DNA from: CAWUEX02 sp963921305
GTDB lineage: Bacteria; Pseudomonadota; Alphaproteobacteria; Rhodospirillales; Rhodospirillaceae
DNA: 64,000 nucleotides
NCBI GenBank assembly: GCA_963921305.4
Contig: CAWUEX030000002.1
Span: 2,356,001 to 2,420,000, forward strand
Reading direction: 5' to 3'
Shown: positions 1 to 9,230 of the stretch, piece by piece
Layout of the letters: every line of letters starts with the position of its first letter
How positions within the stretch are numbered: the first letter of the stretch is position 1
Notes under the pieces: model-generated
What the model saw: the letters and a program-made list of their open reading frames with translations, nothing else
What the model was told of the DNA's origin: nothing
Databases searched by the model: none
Position numbers and translations under genes: made by a program

Positions 1-648
1 GCCATTGATCCGCTCGGATGCGGAAACTCCTGGGGGCCACGCGCCAAAGACGGACTACTCACCCTGCAAACAGGCCTTCTTGCCGACGCCCTAACGACTT
101 TGGGTCTCGCTCAACTGGAAGGTGTAGCCATCAGCGGTGGCGCGACGGTTGCTGTGCAGGTCGCCATAGACCAGCCGGATACGTTTGCATCTCTCAACAT
201 CATCGATCCCATTGCTATTCAAGAAGATGAACGGGACCGTCTGCCGTATCCCTATGCGCCTGATATCGCGCCCAGAGACGACGGCACGCATATGGCAGCG
301 CTCTGGCACCACGTCCGCGATCAGCGGTTGTGGTTTCCCTATACCGAACGTACGCGTGCCGCCGCCCACCCGAGCCCGAACGTTAACCCTAAAAATGTGC
401 ACCATTTCGCCCGGCACTTGGTAAAGCACACCAAAAGCTATCAGCGGGTTTGGCAGGAGGTTATCGACTATCCATTGGTCGAAAGGCTCGCCGATGTGCA
501 AAGTGACGTGGCGATTTGGCGGACCCAAGGCGGCGTAATTCCGCGAGATAAGTTGCCGACGTTCGAACACCTTGCCCACGCGTCAGTGAAGGACGCAGAG
601 TCTTATCGGGATGCACTCTCACAGATCAACGAGAGCACCCCGTCATGA
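1..648 (+). CDS. Alpha/beta hydrolase, 5' end outside window
   Basis: The reading frame is already open at base 1, so the N-terminus is missing and 215 residues are visible. The fragment opens with DPLGCGNS, the loop typical of alpha/beta hydrolases before the nucleophile, and has a nucleophile-elbow-like AISGG with Ser at visible residue 45. No clear catalytic acid or final His stands out in the C-terminal half, so activity is not proven. Its stop overlaps the start of the next gene by four bases (ATGA), which indicates translational coupling to the FAD oxidase. A hydrolase acting before or after an oxidation in one catabolic step is an inference from that coupling. The family is clear; the substrate is unknown. 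Confidence 0.75.
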   Translation, partial: AIDPLGCGNSWGPRAKDGLLTLQTGLLADALTTLGLAQLEGVAISGGATVAVQVAIDQPDTFASLNIIDPIAIQEDERDRLPYPYAPDIAPRDDGTHMAALWHHVRDQRLWFPYTERTRAAAHPSPNVNPKNVHHFARHLVKHTKSYQRVWQEVIDYPLVERLADVQSDVAIWRTQGGVIPRDKLPTFEHLAHASVKDAESYRDALSQINESTPS

Positions 649-2201
649 ATGGGTCAGGGCCAAAGGGCGTTGAAGTTGCAGAGGCGCTGAAGGGTGCTCT
701 CGGGGATGAGAAAGTTCAAACCGATGTTGCGGCGCGGGAGCGTTTGAGTAAGGACCTTTCGCCAACCGAACCTGAAGCCAACGCAAGTGTCGTTGTTGCA
801 GTCCGATACAGAGACGATATCACTCAATCGCTCGACATCGCCCGCCGGCACAGCGTGCCTGTCGCCATCCGAGCTGGTGGCATGTCTTACACCGGTGGCT
901 ATCAGCCCAGTCAAGATGGAACAGTCTTGCTGGACCTGTCCGCACTTAACCAAGTTACGACAGTGTCGGAAAGCGACCGCTTCATGGTGGTCGAGGCAGG
1001 ATGTACGTGGCAAACCGTAACGGACGCATTGTCCGGCACGGGATTAAGGACCGTGCTGCGCGGTCCGATATCAGGCAGCATTTCCACAGTCGGCGGTGCC
1101 GCATCCCAGAATTTGCCGGGGTCCATGGATGGCATCTTGGGTGTGGAGGCTGTCCTGGCGTCAGGAGAGATCGTCCGCACGGGCAGTCTCGGGGCGCATG
1201 ATGGGCACGGTTTCTACCGCAACTACGGTCCCGACCTCACAGGCCTCTTTCTCGGGGACAACGGCACCCATGGCATCAAGACGAAAGTTGCACTGCGTTT
1301 AGAGCCTATCCCTTCAGGTGTTGCGCATGGGTCCTACGCGTTTGACAGCATGCAGGATGTCGCGGCTGCAATGGTGCGGATTGCGCAACACGGTCTGGCA
1401 GCACGGATGTTCGGGTTAGACCCTCTCAAGAACAAGACCGCGACCAAGGTGGACACGCGAGAGGGGATAGACACACTCAAGAAGATCGCAACCACGTCAT
1501 CGAAGGGCCTGGTCGGCGGGGTTGCTGACGCTGCAAAAGTCGCTTTGGCCGGCAAGAAGGCGTTTGACCAAGTGGCATGGTCATTACACATCTCAACGGA
1601 AGGGGTCGATCAGGCTGCCGCCCAGTCAAGTCTGAAGCTCGTTGATCATATTTGTGTCGATAAAGGGCACTCCATAGACCCGTCCATCCCCATCGCCATG
1701 GCGGCGAAGCCATTTTCCATTCGTGGGTTTCTCGGAATAAAAGGAGAGCGATGGGTGCCCATGCACGGCATCTTTCCGTTCTCGAAAGTATCGGACGCCA
1801 TTGAAAAAACAGAGAAGTTTTTCGAAGCACACGCAAGTGCCCTTCAAGACCATGGCATCGTTCACTCATTCATGCTGTCTGCCGGAGACGGATACTACTT
1901 GATAGAGCCAATGTTCTATTGGCCGGATGCGCTTTTACCGATTCATGGAGACGCTCTGGGGCAGGACAAGATCAAAAAGTTTGGCGATCCGCTACCCAGT
2001 CCGAAAGCACGTGAATTGGTTGTGGCCTTGAGGCGCGACCTCCGCGATCTCTATTTCGATCTGGGTGCGCTGTCGGCGCAAGTCGGTGCGTTTTATCGGT
2101 TCGGCGATGCCGTTGGTGCGACTAACAAGTCGTTGCTCAAACAAATGCGCGAACTCGTAAACCGGGATGCATTGATCAACCCGCAAAACCAATCGCTATA
2201 A
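645..2201 (+). CDS. FAD-binding oxidase (PCMH-type, FAD_binding_4)
   Basis: This 518-residue protein has the PCMH-type FAD domain at about residues 45-225. RAGGMSYTG at 76-84 forms the first flavin loop, STVGGAASQ around 147-155 the second, and LGDNGTHGI a third. In BBE-type covalent flavoproteins the first loop carries the His that links FAD; here that place holds Met, so non-covalent FAD, as in glycolate or 2-hydroxyacid dehydrogenases, is more likely. There is no signal peptide, so it acts in the cytoplasm. It starts inside the stop of the upstream hydrolase. Expected chemistry is oxidation of an alcohol or hydroxyacid; the substrate cannot be read. Confidence 0.85.
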   Translation: MNGSGPKGVEVAEALKGALGDEKVQTDVAARERLSKDLSPTEPEANASVVVAVRYRDDITQSLDIARRHSVPVAIRAGGMSYTGGYQPSQDGTVLLDLSALNQVTTVSESDRFMVVEAGCTWQTVTDALSGTGLRTVLRGPISGSISTVGGAASQNLPGSMDGILGVEAVLASGEIVRTGSLGAHDGHGFYRNYGPDLTGLFLGDNGTHGIKTKVALRLEPIPSGVAHGSYAFDSMQDVAAAMVRIAQHGLAARMFGLDPLKNKTATKVDTREGIDTLKKIATTSSKGLVGGVADAAKVALAGKKAFDQVAWSLHISTEGVDQAAAQSSLKLVDHICVDKGHSIDPSIPIAMAAKPFSIRGFLGIKGERWVPMHGIFPFSKVSDAIEKTEKFFEAHASALQDHGIVHSFMLSAGDGYYLIEPMFYWPDALLPIHGDALGQDKIKKFGDPLPSPKARELVVALRRDLRDLYFDLGALSAQVGAFYRFGDAVGATNKSLLKQMRELVNRDALINPQNQSL

Positions 2202-2702
2202 GGTGTGCGCTTTTGAGATCTAGTCAGTCTTCGCCGGTATCTGAGGCAGAACACCGGGGTCGCCATCGTTAGGCATAATTGGAGCGTAGGTCATGAAGGC
2301 TATGGCTTGCAGAACACATATGACAACAACGCCGATCCTTTCTCGGAATCATACCCCGATCGGCCCCAAGATAAACTCTCGGTGGTTGCAGGCCCCCTCC
2401 GCAATCAACCTTCTTCAAGGGTTGCGTTGGCCATCGTCTGGGTAAACAAGAGTCGAACAAATCCTGTGTAATTTCTGTGTGAAAGTGCCCAGAAATTCCT
2501 AGAATCTTATGAACTTAGCGTTTTCAAAGTGCGTTCGAACCGCGCACTATTCTTTTCAAGCTGTTGCCTACAGACATTCAGAACAGGCTCCAACCGGACC
2601 CCTTCGCTACTCTTTTACCTCTCATCGCTACTGGGCCACCCTTTACCGCTTGCCCGAATGTTTCTAGCCTTCTGGCGGGGCTCAGCGTCCGGGGAGGGGC
2701 CT
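2202..2702. other. Non-coding stretch upstream of the secreted amidohydrolase
   Basis: About 500 bases with no supported gene. The downstream amidohydrolase frame is open as far back as 2529, but residues encoded before 2703 do not resemble a protein N-terminus and the good ribosome-binding site lies just before 2703. A minus-strand frame at 2269-2460 has no recognisable features. I see no strong terminator hairpin or tRNA. The region presumably holds the promoter for the next gene. Confidence 0.5.
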
Positions 2703-4073
2703 ATGCGTAGTCTTATGCTGCCAGCACTTTCGGCGTTTCTCGTCTTGCCGATTTCGGCCACGTCATTCGTACAAATGTCATTCGCGCAAGCGCCACCAGA
2801 CGCAGCGCCAGCGCCATCACAGGTGCTGATTCAAAATGCCCGGATTTGGGATGGCACAAGCGGTGAGGCGGTGCCCAATCAGACCCTTCTGGTGGAAGGT
2901 CACCTGATCAAAGCTATCGGCGATGACATCAAGGCATCTCCCGATGCAGAGGTGATCGACGGCGATGGCTTGTTTCTCATGCCGGGAATCATTGATGCGC
3001 ACACCCATCTTGCATCGCCCGTCAATCCATTGATCAGAACGCAAGAGGACTCCTTCTACATCGCCGCGGTTTCCTTGCGCGTGGCACGTCTGTACCTGAT
3101 GCGCGGGTGGACGACCATGCGCGATGTCGGCGGTCCGTCCCAAGGTTTGGCACGCGCGATTGACGCCGGCCACGCGATAGGGCCACGGGTGTATCCGTCG
3201 GCGACGACGATCTCGCAAACAAGCGGACACGGCGACCGGCGCGCCAGGACCGACCCGCATCCCAACATGACTGGGGTGCGTAATCTGGCGTCGGAACGTT
3301 ATTCGATGATTGCCGACGGTGCGGATGAGGTGCGCCGTGCTGTGCGTGAATCTTTGCGCCAAGGTGCGGTGCAAATCAAACTCACGGCTGGCGGCGGGAT
3401 CAGCTCCGATTTCAACCCACTGGACTCATTGCAGTTCAGCCCCGGAGAACTGAGGGCTGCGGTGGAAGCGGCCGCGGACTGGGGGACTTACGTTACCGTC
3501 CACGCGTATACGGACGGGTCCGTAAACCGCGCGCTGGACGCCGGCGTGAAGGTGATTGAGCACGGCCACCTGCTCACCGAGCCGACCTTGCGCCGCATCA
3601 AGAAGGACGGCGCGTATCTCTCGTCCCAGTCTTTCGGCTTCGTGCGCGAGCTCCGGCCAAACCAAAGCTCTGCCCGGGGCCGTAAAGCGCAAAGTGTTCT
3701 CGACGGTGTGGATGCCATGATGACAACGGCCAAGCGTATCGGCCTTCCCGTCGCCTTTGGCACGGACGCTTTCGGTTCGATTGAAACCTACCGCCGCGGC
3801 ATCAAAGAGTTCACCTACCGCAAGCGCTGGTTTGATTCGCTCGAGATTCTGAAACAGGCCACGAGCCACAATGCCAAACTGCTTGAGCTGACCGGACTGC
3901 GGAACCCATATCCTGACGGACCGCTGGGCGTGATTGAGGAGGGGGCGTATGCGGATATTCTCTTGGTGGATGGCGACCCGCTCAGTGACGCATCCATTCT
4001 CGAAGACTACGAGGCCACCATCAAACTCATCATGAAAGACGGCCACATCTATAAGAATACGATTGAGCGCTGA
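2703..4073 (+). CDS. Secreted metal-dependent amidohydrolase (imidazolonepropionase-like)
   Basis: The ATG at 2703 is chosen because a strong GGGGAGGGG ribosome-binding site precedes it and it begins a good Sec signal peptide ending near residue 30 (FAQA). The 456-residue protein has the HxH metal motif at His100 and His102 (IIDAHTH), then VHAYTD, IEHGHL and GTDAFG, the later His and Asp metal ligands of the amidohydrolase superfamily. The signal peptide places it in the periplasm. Members of this group hydrolyse cyclic amides, dipeptides or lactone-like bonds. A DUF1838 gene follows in the same direction after 135 bases. Family assignment is secure, substrate unknown. Confidence 0.85.
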   Translation: MRSLMLPALSAFLVLPISATSFVQMSFAQAPPDAAPAPSQVLIQNARIWDGTSGEAVPNQTLLVEGHLIKAIGDDIKASPDAEVIDGDGLFLMPGIIDAHTHLASPVNPLIRTQEDSFYIAAVSLRVARLYLMRGWTTMRDVGGPSQGLARAIDAGHAIGPRVYPSATTISQTSGHGDRRARTDPHPNMTGVRNLASERYSMIADGADEVRRAVRESLRQGAVQIKLTAGGGISSDFNPLDSLQFSPGELRAAVEAAADWGTYVTVHAYTDGSVNRALDAGVKVIEHGHLLTEPTLRRIKKDGAYLSSQSFGFVRELRPNQSSARGRKAQSVLDGVDAMMTTAKRIGLPVAFGTDAFGSIETYRRGIKEFTYRKRWFDSLEILKQATSHNAKLLELTGLRNPYPDGPLGVIEEGAYADILLVDGDPLSDASILEDYEATIKLIMKDGHIYKNTIER

Positions 4074-4208
4074 ACCTAGTCTCACGGCGCAGGGTGAGCT
4101 GGTTCGCTGGTACTCGCGGAGTGAGTATCGCGAGCAATAGGCATGATTTGAGTCACAAGACCTCAGAACAATATAAGACGAAGATTAGGCACGACGGAGG
4201 GCTTTGGC

Positions 4209-5135
4209 ATGACCAGGTTAACACGAAGAAATGCAGTCGGGGCTTTGGCGGGAGCTGGGGTGGGAACCAGTCTCATCTCTGCCCGTTCGGTGCCGGCCTC
4301 AGCGGCGGGGTCGGCGATGGGCTCCGACGTTTCATCCTGGAGCACGCAAGACAAGGTTTTGGCGTTGGCGAAACAGCAGGGGCGGCTTGATGCGGGACGT
4401 GTCATTTGGCGTACACGCGGCATCATTTATGGTTTCCAAGCGCCGGCCTCGCCTGTTCCCCTTGTTCGCTTTAAGGGGTGCGAGCAGCAATGGTGGGAGC
4501 CAGAGGCCGACGGCACCTTCTCGCGATATACATCCTTGCTGACGTACTTCACCGATGCCGAGACAGATCAGATCATTCAGTCCTATACAAACCCGCTCAC
4601 GGGCGAAAAGGTTGACCTCAAGGAAAACTGGAGCCGTGTCCCCGAGGGGCAGACGATCTCTGACAGGGGAGTCACCATTAACGTCATCGAGACGGCCTTC
4701 CCCGACTTCTATACGCAGAGCTCAATAGACGACACAGAGATGTCTGTCATCGATGATGTGGTCTCCTTTAAAGCCAAGATGCATTGGCCGGAGCCGCTGG
4801 TTCGGTCTCCCTACAATCAGGACAACACTTTTTATGCGTCCCTCGCGGACCTGACAGACCCCTCCAAGACCTGGATTCCATCGCATGGCGCGGGTCATAT
4901 CCTTATGCCGTCCATGCCAAACGTTGGCATGCCCGACCCAGCACTCGGGCAGGTCATTTGGCATGTGGAGTTCTACAAAGTGAAAAGCCTGGATAGTCTG
5001 CCGGAAGATTATTTGGCGCAGGCGATGTCCGACTACGGCGATGAGTTCGAAGTCAATCCAAAGAACGACACAGAGCCATCAAAGCTGACGCAGAATCTGC
5101 AGAGGCTGGGGTATCTGGGCGAAAGTGCCGACTAA
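4209..5135 (+). CDS. Tat-exported DUF1838 protein, subgroup A
   Basis: A 308-residue protein with a twin-arginine leader (LTRRNAVGAL) followed by a hydrophobic stretch and a cleavage-like ASAAG near residue 34, so it is predicted periplasmic. The body matches the DUF1838 family, whose function is not established. It shares long blocks with the paralogue at 35604-36506: VIWRTRGI, EQQ(W/Y)W, WPEPLVR, PYNQDNT, PSHGAG and MPNVGM. Those conserved Trp, His and Asn residues look like an active or binding site, but that is inference. The ribosome-binding site is GGAGGG just upstream. It lies convergent to two IclR regulators. Confidence 0.8.
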   Translation: MTRLTRRNAVGALAGAGVGTSLISARSVPASAAGSAMGSDVSSWSTQDKVLALAKQQGRLDAGRVIWRTRGIIYGFQAPASPVPLVRFKGCEQQWWEPEADGTFSRYTSLLTYFTDAETDQIIQSYTNPLTGEKVDLKENWSRVPEGQTISDRGVTINVIETAFPDFYTQSSIDDTEMSVIDDVVSFKAKMHWPEPLVRSPYNQDNTFYASLADLTDPSKTWIPSHGAGHILMPSMPNVGMPDPALGQVIWHVEFYKVKSLDSLPEDYLAQAMSDYGDEFEVNPKNDTEPSKLTQNLQRLGYLGESAD

Positions 5136-5143
5136 GATCCCGA

Positions 5144-5926
5144 TCAGCCTTCACTGTCCGTGGGAATGCGCTCCGCTATGTCTTGAGCGGTTTGTATAAG
5201 TGTTGGTTTGAATCTCCTGACCGCGGACTCCAGATTGACCGCTGAGTACCGAAACCGGATCGACACGGAGTAGCTACACGCCCCATGTTGGAAAACCGGC
5301 ACTGCGACCGTCGCCCATTTTGAGCCGGGCATATGTGTTGCGTCGTAGCCTAGCTTCTTGACGGTGTTCAGATGAGTCAGAAGCTCATCCTTGGTCATGT
5401 TGACGCGGGTCAGAAGGTGCGGGTCTCGCTTGAGCGCGACCAAAAGAATTTGGTCGATCACTTTGGGTGGTTGCGCAGCCAGTAGCACATGGGCGCCGGC
5501 GCGGCCGGCGACCGGTACGGTGATATTCTCCCGCATTGGCACGACGACCAGCGGCGAGGCATCATCCGAGTTTTCCAAAACCGTGAACTTGCCATTGCGA
5601 ATAGCGCCCAGGCTCAGCGGCCAGCCTAGGCGCTGACAGGCGCTGACAAGAATGGGTTTGGCCAGCGCCGATTTCCAATCGTTGGTTGGCGCGCCGCAGG
5701 AAAGTAGGGCGACCTTATCGGTGACGCTGTAGCGGCGCGTGGCTTCATCCCGCGCCACGAAACCCAAATCTGCGAACGTTTTTATGTAGCGATTGGCCGC
5801 GCCGCGCGAAAGGCCCGTGACCGACGCCAGCTCGGAAATCGTAATCTCGCCGATTGAGTTGACGGTTTGCAATACGTCGACAGCCCTTTTAACACGATCA
5901 ACGGGGCGGATACTTGAAGATGTCAT
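5144..5926 (-). CDS. IclR-family transcriptional regulator
   Basis: A 260-residue protein with an N-terminal winged helix-turn-helix (about residues 10-70, with ISELASVTGLSRGAANRYI as the recognition part) and a C-terminal IclR effector-binding domain. IclR proteins control catabolic operons in response to small aromatic or acid ligands. Its ATG overlaps the stop of the second IclR gene by four bases, so the two are co-translated. An AGAGG ribosome-binding site precedes the start. Probable targets are the neighbouring DUF1838/amidohydrolase genes or the divergent TonB receptor; this is inferred from position. Confidence 0.88.
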   Translation of the reverse strand: MTSSSIRPVDRVKRAVDVLQTVNSIGEITISELASVTGLSRGAANRYIKTFADLGFVARDEATRRYSVTDKVALLSCGAPTNDWKSALAKPILVSACQRLGWPLSLGAIRNGKFTVLENSDDASPLVVVPMRENITVPVAGRAGAHVLLAAQPPKVIDQILLVALKRDPHLLTRVNMTKDELLTHLNTVKKLGYDATHMPGSKWATVAVPVFQHGACSYSVSIRFRYSAVNLESAVRRFKPTLIQTAQDIAERIPTDSEG

Positions 5927-6765
5927 GTCATACCTCTTCCTGCATCGCGCTTCAGCGGTGCTGGACGTCTCGCGTCTCGGTCTTGATCCCCATCTTGCAG
6001 GCCGCGCGGAAGATTGCGCGAGATTTTTTGGGCGCAGGTCTTTAAGGCAGACAGACAGTGCGAGACCGCGTCATCAATGCTGATGGTGTCCGAGTCAAAA
6101 CCCACGGATATAGAATAACTTGCGGGTTCCGTACTGGGCACTAGAACGGCGATCGACGTTCGTTTTACACTGGATACAGTCCATGCCGCGTAGCCCTGGC
6201 GTTTCACCGACTCCAAAATGTCCGGCATCTGTTCAAGGGTAATGCCAGCGTCGGAGTAAAGGTGTGGATTGTCAGAGAAGGCGACGGTGAGAATATCGCT
6301 TAAGACCTCGTTGTTCTGAGCAGCGAGCAACACATGCCCTGCTGCGCGCCCGACTAAAGGCCTAAACAGATCGGGTTGGCGCGGTTTGCCAGCCAACGGC
6401 GAAATATCATCGGTGTGAGCGACGAGCGCCAACTGAGAGTTTGTTATCGTCGAAAAGTTGACTGTCCAGCCCACCTGGCGGCAGACATCTGCAAGATAAG
6501 GAATAACTGAGGCGCGCAATTTTGATCGCTGAAACAGGCCACTCGACAGCTCGTACGTTTTTGAAGTCGGCCAATACCCCTTGGTGCGGTCATCGCGTCT
6601 AATAAAACCCATTTCCTCGATAGCAATGACGAAGCGATTGACCGCGCCGCGCGAAATTTTTGTCGCGCGGGCAAGGTCCGTGATGTTGAGTCCGGGCTGT
6701 TGGTTGATGGCCGCCAGGATATCGGTAAATCGGTGTACTAGTTCGAGCGGCTTGACGCCTGCCAC
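5923..6765 (-). CDS. IclR-family transcriptional regulator, first of a tandem pair
   Basis: This 280-residue protein resembles its downstream neighbour along its whole length: helix-turn-helix with TDLARATKISRGAVNRFV, then the effector domain. The start is a GTG at 6765, preceded at good spacing by GGAGAG. It lies divergent to the TonB-dependent receptor at 7030, with a repeated GCTGAGCGATCA motif between them that could be an operator. Two co-translated IclR proteins may form a heteromer or sense two ligands; the sequence does not decide. They probably arose by tandem duplication followed by divergence. Confidence 0.88.
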   Translation of the reverse strand: MAGVKPLELVHRFTDILAAINQQPGLNITDLARATKISRGAVNRFVIAIEEMGFIRRDDRTKGYWPTSKTYELSSGLFQRSKLRASVIPYLADVCRQVGWTVNFSTITNSQLALVAHTDDISPLAGKPRQPDLFRPLVGRAAGHVLLAAQNNEVLSDILTVAFSDNPHLYSDAGITLEQMPDILESVKRQGYAAWTVSSVKRTSIAVLVPSTEPASYSISVGFDSDTISIDDAVSHCLSALKTCAQKISRNLPRGLQDGDQDRDARRPAPLKRDAGRGMT

Positions 6766-6785
6766 AGATGGCTCTCCGCTGTAAT

Positions 6786-6860
6786 CGCTGAGCGATCATC
6801 TCATTTTGACCGCCAGTCGCTCAAGGCCAGCGGGTCGCGATGAACGCTGAGCGATCACCT
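6786..6860. promoter_or_regulatory. Direct repeat, candidate IclR operator
   Basis: CGCTGAGCGATCATCT at 6786-6801 recurs as CGCTGAGCGATCACCT at 6845-6860, 59 bases apart. The pair lies between the divergent IclR and TonB-receptor genes. A repeated 16-mer with one mismatch in a divergent promoter region suggests a regulator site. That the IclR proteins bind it is inference. Confidence 0.45.
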
Positions 6861-7029
6861 AGCTCGCGCGCAAGGCGGGTTGCCTCCCTACGCTTCAACC
6901 CCAGGCTCGCCCAGCGAGTAACGCCCAGATAAGTATTAAAGAAGCCGGGCCGGACCATTACCCAACCAGCACAACTAAGAATCTGGCCGCAATGGCCCAA
7001 CTTCCAACGGCAATAAAAGGGGTAAGGCT

Positions 7030-9144
7030 ATGACTTATCGAGGAATTCTCGCAGCAACGGTGGCAATGTCTGTTGCGGCGCCCGCGATCGCACAGTCGCT
7101 CGCAGTTGAAGAAATTACGGTTACGGCCAGAAAGCGCTCCGAGTCGCTTTTGGAGGTCCCATTGTCGATTACGGCCCTCACAGCGGCCGATATAGAGCAA
7201 TCCGGCTACATCACGATCTCAGACTTGGTTCAGGCCGTTCCCGGTATGACCTACGGCAGCTTCGAAGCTGAAGGACGCGGGGACTCGCCCAGCATTCGCG
7301 GGATCTCAGTTAACACCGGTGACCCAACGCTCCAGGGCGCGTCCACGTTTGTTGATGGTGTCTACTTCTCCGGTTCATTGTTCTCATCGTTGCTTGCGAA
7401 CATTGAGCGTGTCGAAGTGATTAAGGGGCCGCAAAGCGCTCTGTTCGGCCGTGCGACCTTCGCAGGTGCGATCAATTACATCACTAAAAAATCGACAGAC
7501 GAGTTCTCCGGATCGTTTAACGCCACGGTCGCGGAGTATGACGAAATCCAACTTAGCGGCACAGTTAGCGGCCCGATTGTTGAGGATCGCGTTGGCATTC
7601 GCGTCACCGGTGGCTTGCTGTCGAAAGGCAGCGAATACCGCAACATCACCAACGGCGAGGAAATGGGGGATGACGACATCTACTCCCTGAGCGGCGCCCT
7701 GACTTTCACGCCAACGGATAGCCTGGATGCGACTTTGTCGCTTATGTATGCGGATGCCGATTTCGGGGAAGCAACCCGTGCGACCACACCCCTGAACAAC
7801 GGCAAGCTCGCGTTTCCAGACATTTCCGTCATCGGCGGAAACGTCGATCAGCTCGACGAGCCTGGGCTCACGTCTGAAACGTTCCAAGGTAGCTTGACCG
7901 TCAACTATGACATGAACGGCTATACGCTGACGTCGGTGAGCAGCTATTTCAACGAAGACACCGTCAATCAGTCTGACGGCAACTACAATCCGTCCAAAGT
8001 CCCGTTCCTGTCATTCTTGTGTAATGCCGGGCCGTTCGTTGGAGCTGATTGCAGTATTTTCCAGACTGTCACCGAGCGCGAGATCGAAAATGTCTTCCAG
8101 GAGATTCGCCTTCAATCTCCAGAAGAAGAGAAGGTCAACTGGCTTCTGGGCGTGTCCTACTTCGACGAAAAGTTTAACACTGCTCGCCTGCGCAATTTCC
8201 GCCAGCCGCCGACCGAGAAAACGTCAGACAACCTTTCCATATTCGGGTCCGTTGGAGTTGAACTGACCGACGCATTTACGGTTACGGTTGACGCTCGCTA
8301 TCAGACCGAAGATATCGAGAACCTCAACCTGGATACCAACGGCGTTCAGGAGGACGAGTTCAACAGCTTCCTGCCGCGTGTCATCGTCGAGTACACGCCG
8401 AATGAAGATACGCTTCTTTACGCAAGCGCTGCCAAAGGGAATAAGCCTGGCAACTTCAATACCACAGCGCCGCCGGAGTTCCTCACCGTCGACGAAGAGA
8501 GCCTGTGGAACTATGAAATCGGGACCAAGCTTTCGGCCTTGGACGGCGCTTTGAGCATTCAATGGGCCGGCTTCTTTATCGACTGGACCAACCAAGCCTT
8601 CCGGTTTAACGATCCTGATCCCACCGTCGGCTCATATTTCATCAACTCGGGCGAAACCGATGTGCTCGGAACCGAGATCGCGCTGGCCGCTCAGCTGGGT
8701 AACGGGCTGTCAGGATCATTCTCATATTCTTACGTTGATGCGGAGTATCAGGTATTCCAATCACAGAACGCGGCAACGGTCCTGGGCGATCCGGACGTGT
8801 CTGGCAACAAGACGCCACGCACGGCGAAGCATTCCTTGTTCACATCCCTGTCCTACCAGGCGCCCTTCACGGCACTGGGCGGCGACATGGATTGGTTCGC
8901 GCGGGCCGATCTAAGCTACCGCAGCAAGATCTTCATTGATGAACTAAACCTGGAGCATTTGGGTTCTCAAACGCTGATCAACCTGCGTCTGGGTCTCGAC
9001 AACGGTCCGGTGCGTTTCACTGTGTTCGCCGATAACGTGAACAACAGCAAGGCATTGACGACCGGCTTCCGCTTTGGTCAGGTCGCACTTGTGGGTCTGC
9101 CGCAGCGCCGGCAATTTGGTGCGTCGATCGCCTATAAGTTCTAA
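7030..9144 (+). CDS. TonB-dependent outer-membrane receptor
   Basis: A 704-residue protein with a signal peptide ending near residue 22 (AIAQ), a TonB-box-like EEITVTARKR, the plug domain (LEVPLSITALTAADIEQSG, then KGPQSALFGR and GAINYITKK) and a beta-barrel ending in the aromatic signature SIAYKF. It takes up a substrate across the outer membrane using TonB energy. The type is common among receptors for non-siderophore organic compounds in alpha- and gammaproteobacteria. No Fur-box-like site is visible upstream, and the IclR genes sit next to it, so a carbon-source substrate is more plausible than iron. A clear terminator follows. Confidence 0.92.
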   Translation: MTYRGILAATVAMSVAAPAIAQSLAVEEITVTARKRSESLLEVPLSITALTAADIEQSGYITISDLVQAVPGMTYGSFEAEGRGDSPSIRGISVNTGDPTLQGASTFVDGVYFSGSLFSSLLANIERVEVIKGPQSALFGRATFAGAINYITKKSTDEFSGSFNATVAEYDEIQLSGTVSGPIVEDRVGIRVTGGLLSKGSEYRNITNGEEMGDDDIYSLSGALTFTPTDSLDATLSLMYADADFGEATRATTPLNNGKLAFPDISVIGGNVDQLDEPGLTSETFQGSLTVNYDMNGYTLTSVSSYFNEDTVNQSDGNYNPSKVPFLSFLCNAGPFVGADCSIFQTVTEREIENVFQEIRLQSPEEEKVNWLLGVSYFDEKFNTARLRNFRQPPTEKTSDNLSIFGSVGVELTDAFTVTVDARYQTEDIENLNLDTNGVQEDEFNSFLPRVIVEYTPNEDTLLYASAAKGNKPGNFNTTAPPEFLTVDEESLWNYEIGTKLSALDGALSIQWAGFFIDWTNQAFRFNDPDPTVGSYFINSGETDVLGTEIALAAQLGNGLSGSFSYSYVDAEYQVFQSQNAATVLGDPDVSGNKTPRTAKHSLFTSLSYQAPFTALGGDMDWFARADLSYRSKIFIDELNLEHLGSQTLINLRLGLDNGPVRFTVFADNVNNSKALTTGFRFGQVALVGLPQRRQFGASIAYKF

Positions 9145-9165
9145 GACACCTGCCTACGATGCAAA

Positions 9166-9203
9166 AAAAGGCCACCTCTCTAAGGGGTGGCCTTTTCTTT
9201 TTT
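9166..9203 (+). terminator. Rho-independent terminator of the TonB receptor
   Basis: Thirteen-pair stem (9166-9178 with 9184-9196, including a T:G pair) closing a TCTAA loop, followed by a T-rich tail. It starts 22 bases after the receptor stop codon. The 5' side is A-rich, so it may also stop minus-strand transcripts from the gene at 9231. Confidence 0.88.
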
Positions 9204-9230
9204 ACCCGGTTCGAACGCTTGGGAGAGCGA

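Noticed and set aside
2529..2702. Upstream extension of the amidohydrolase frame
   Set aside because: No ribosome-binding site and no signal peptide; ATG 2703 has both.
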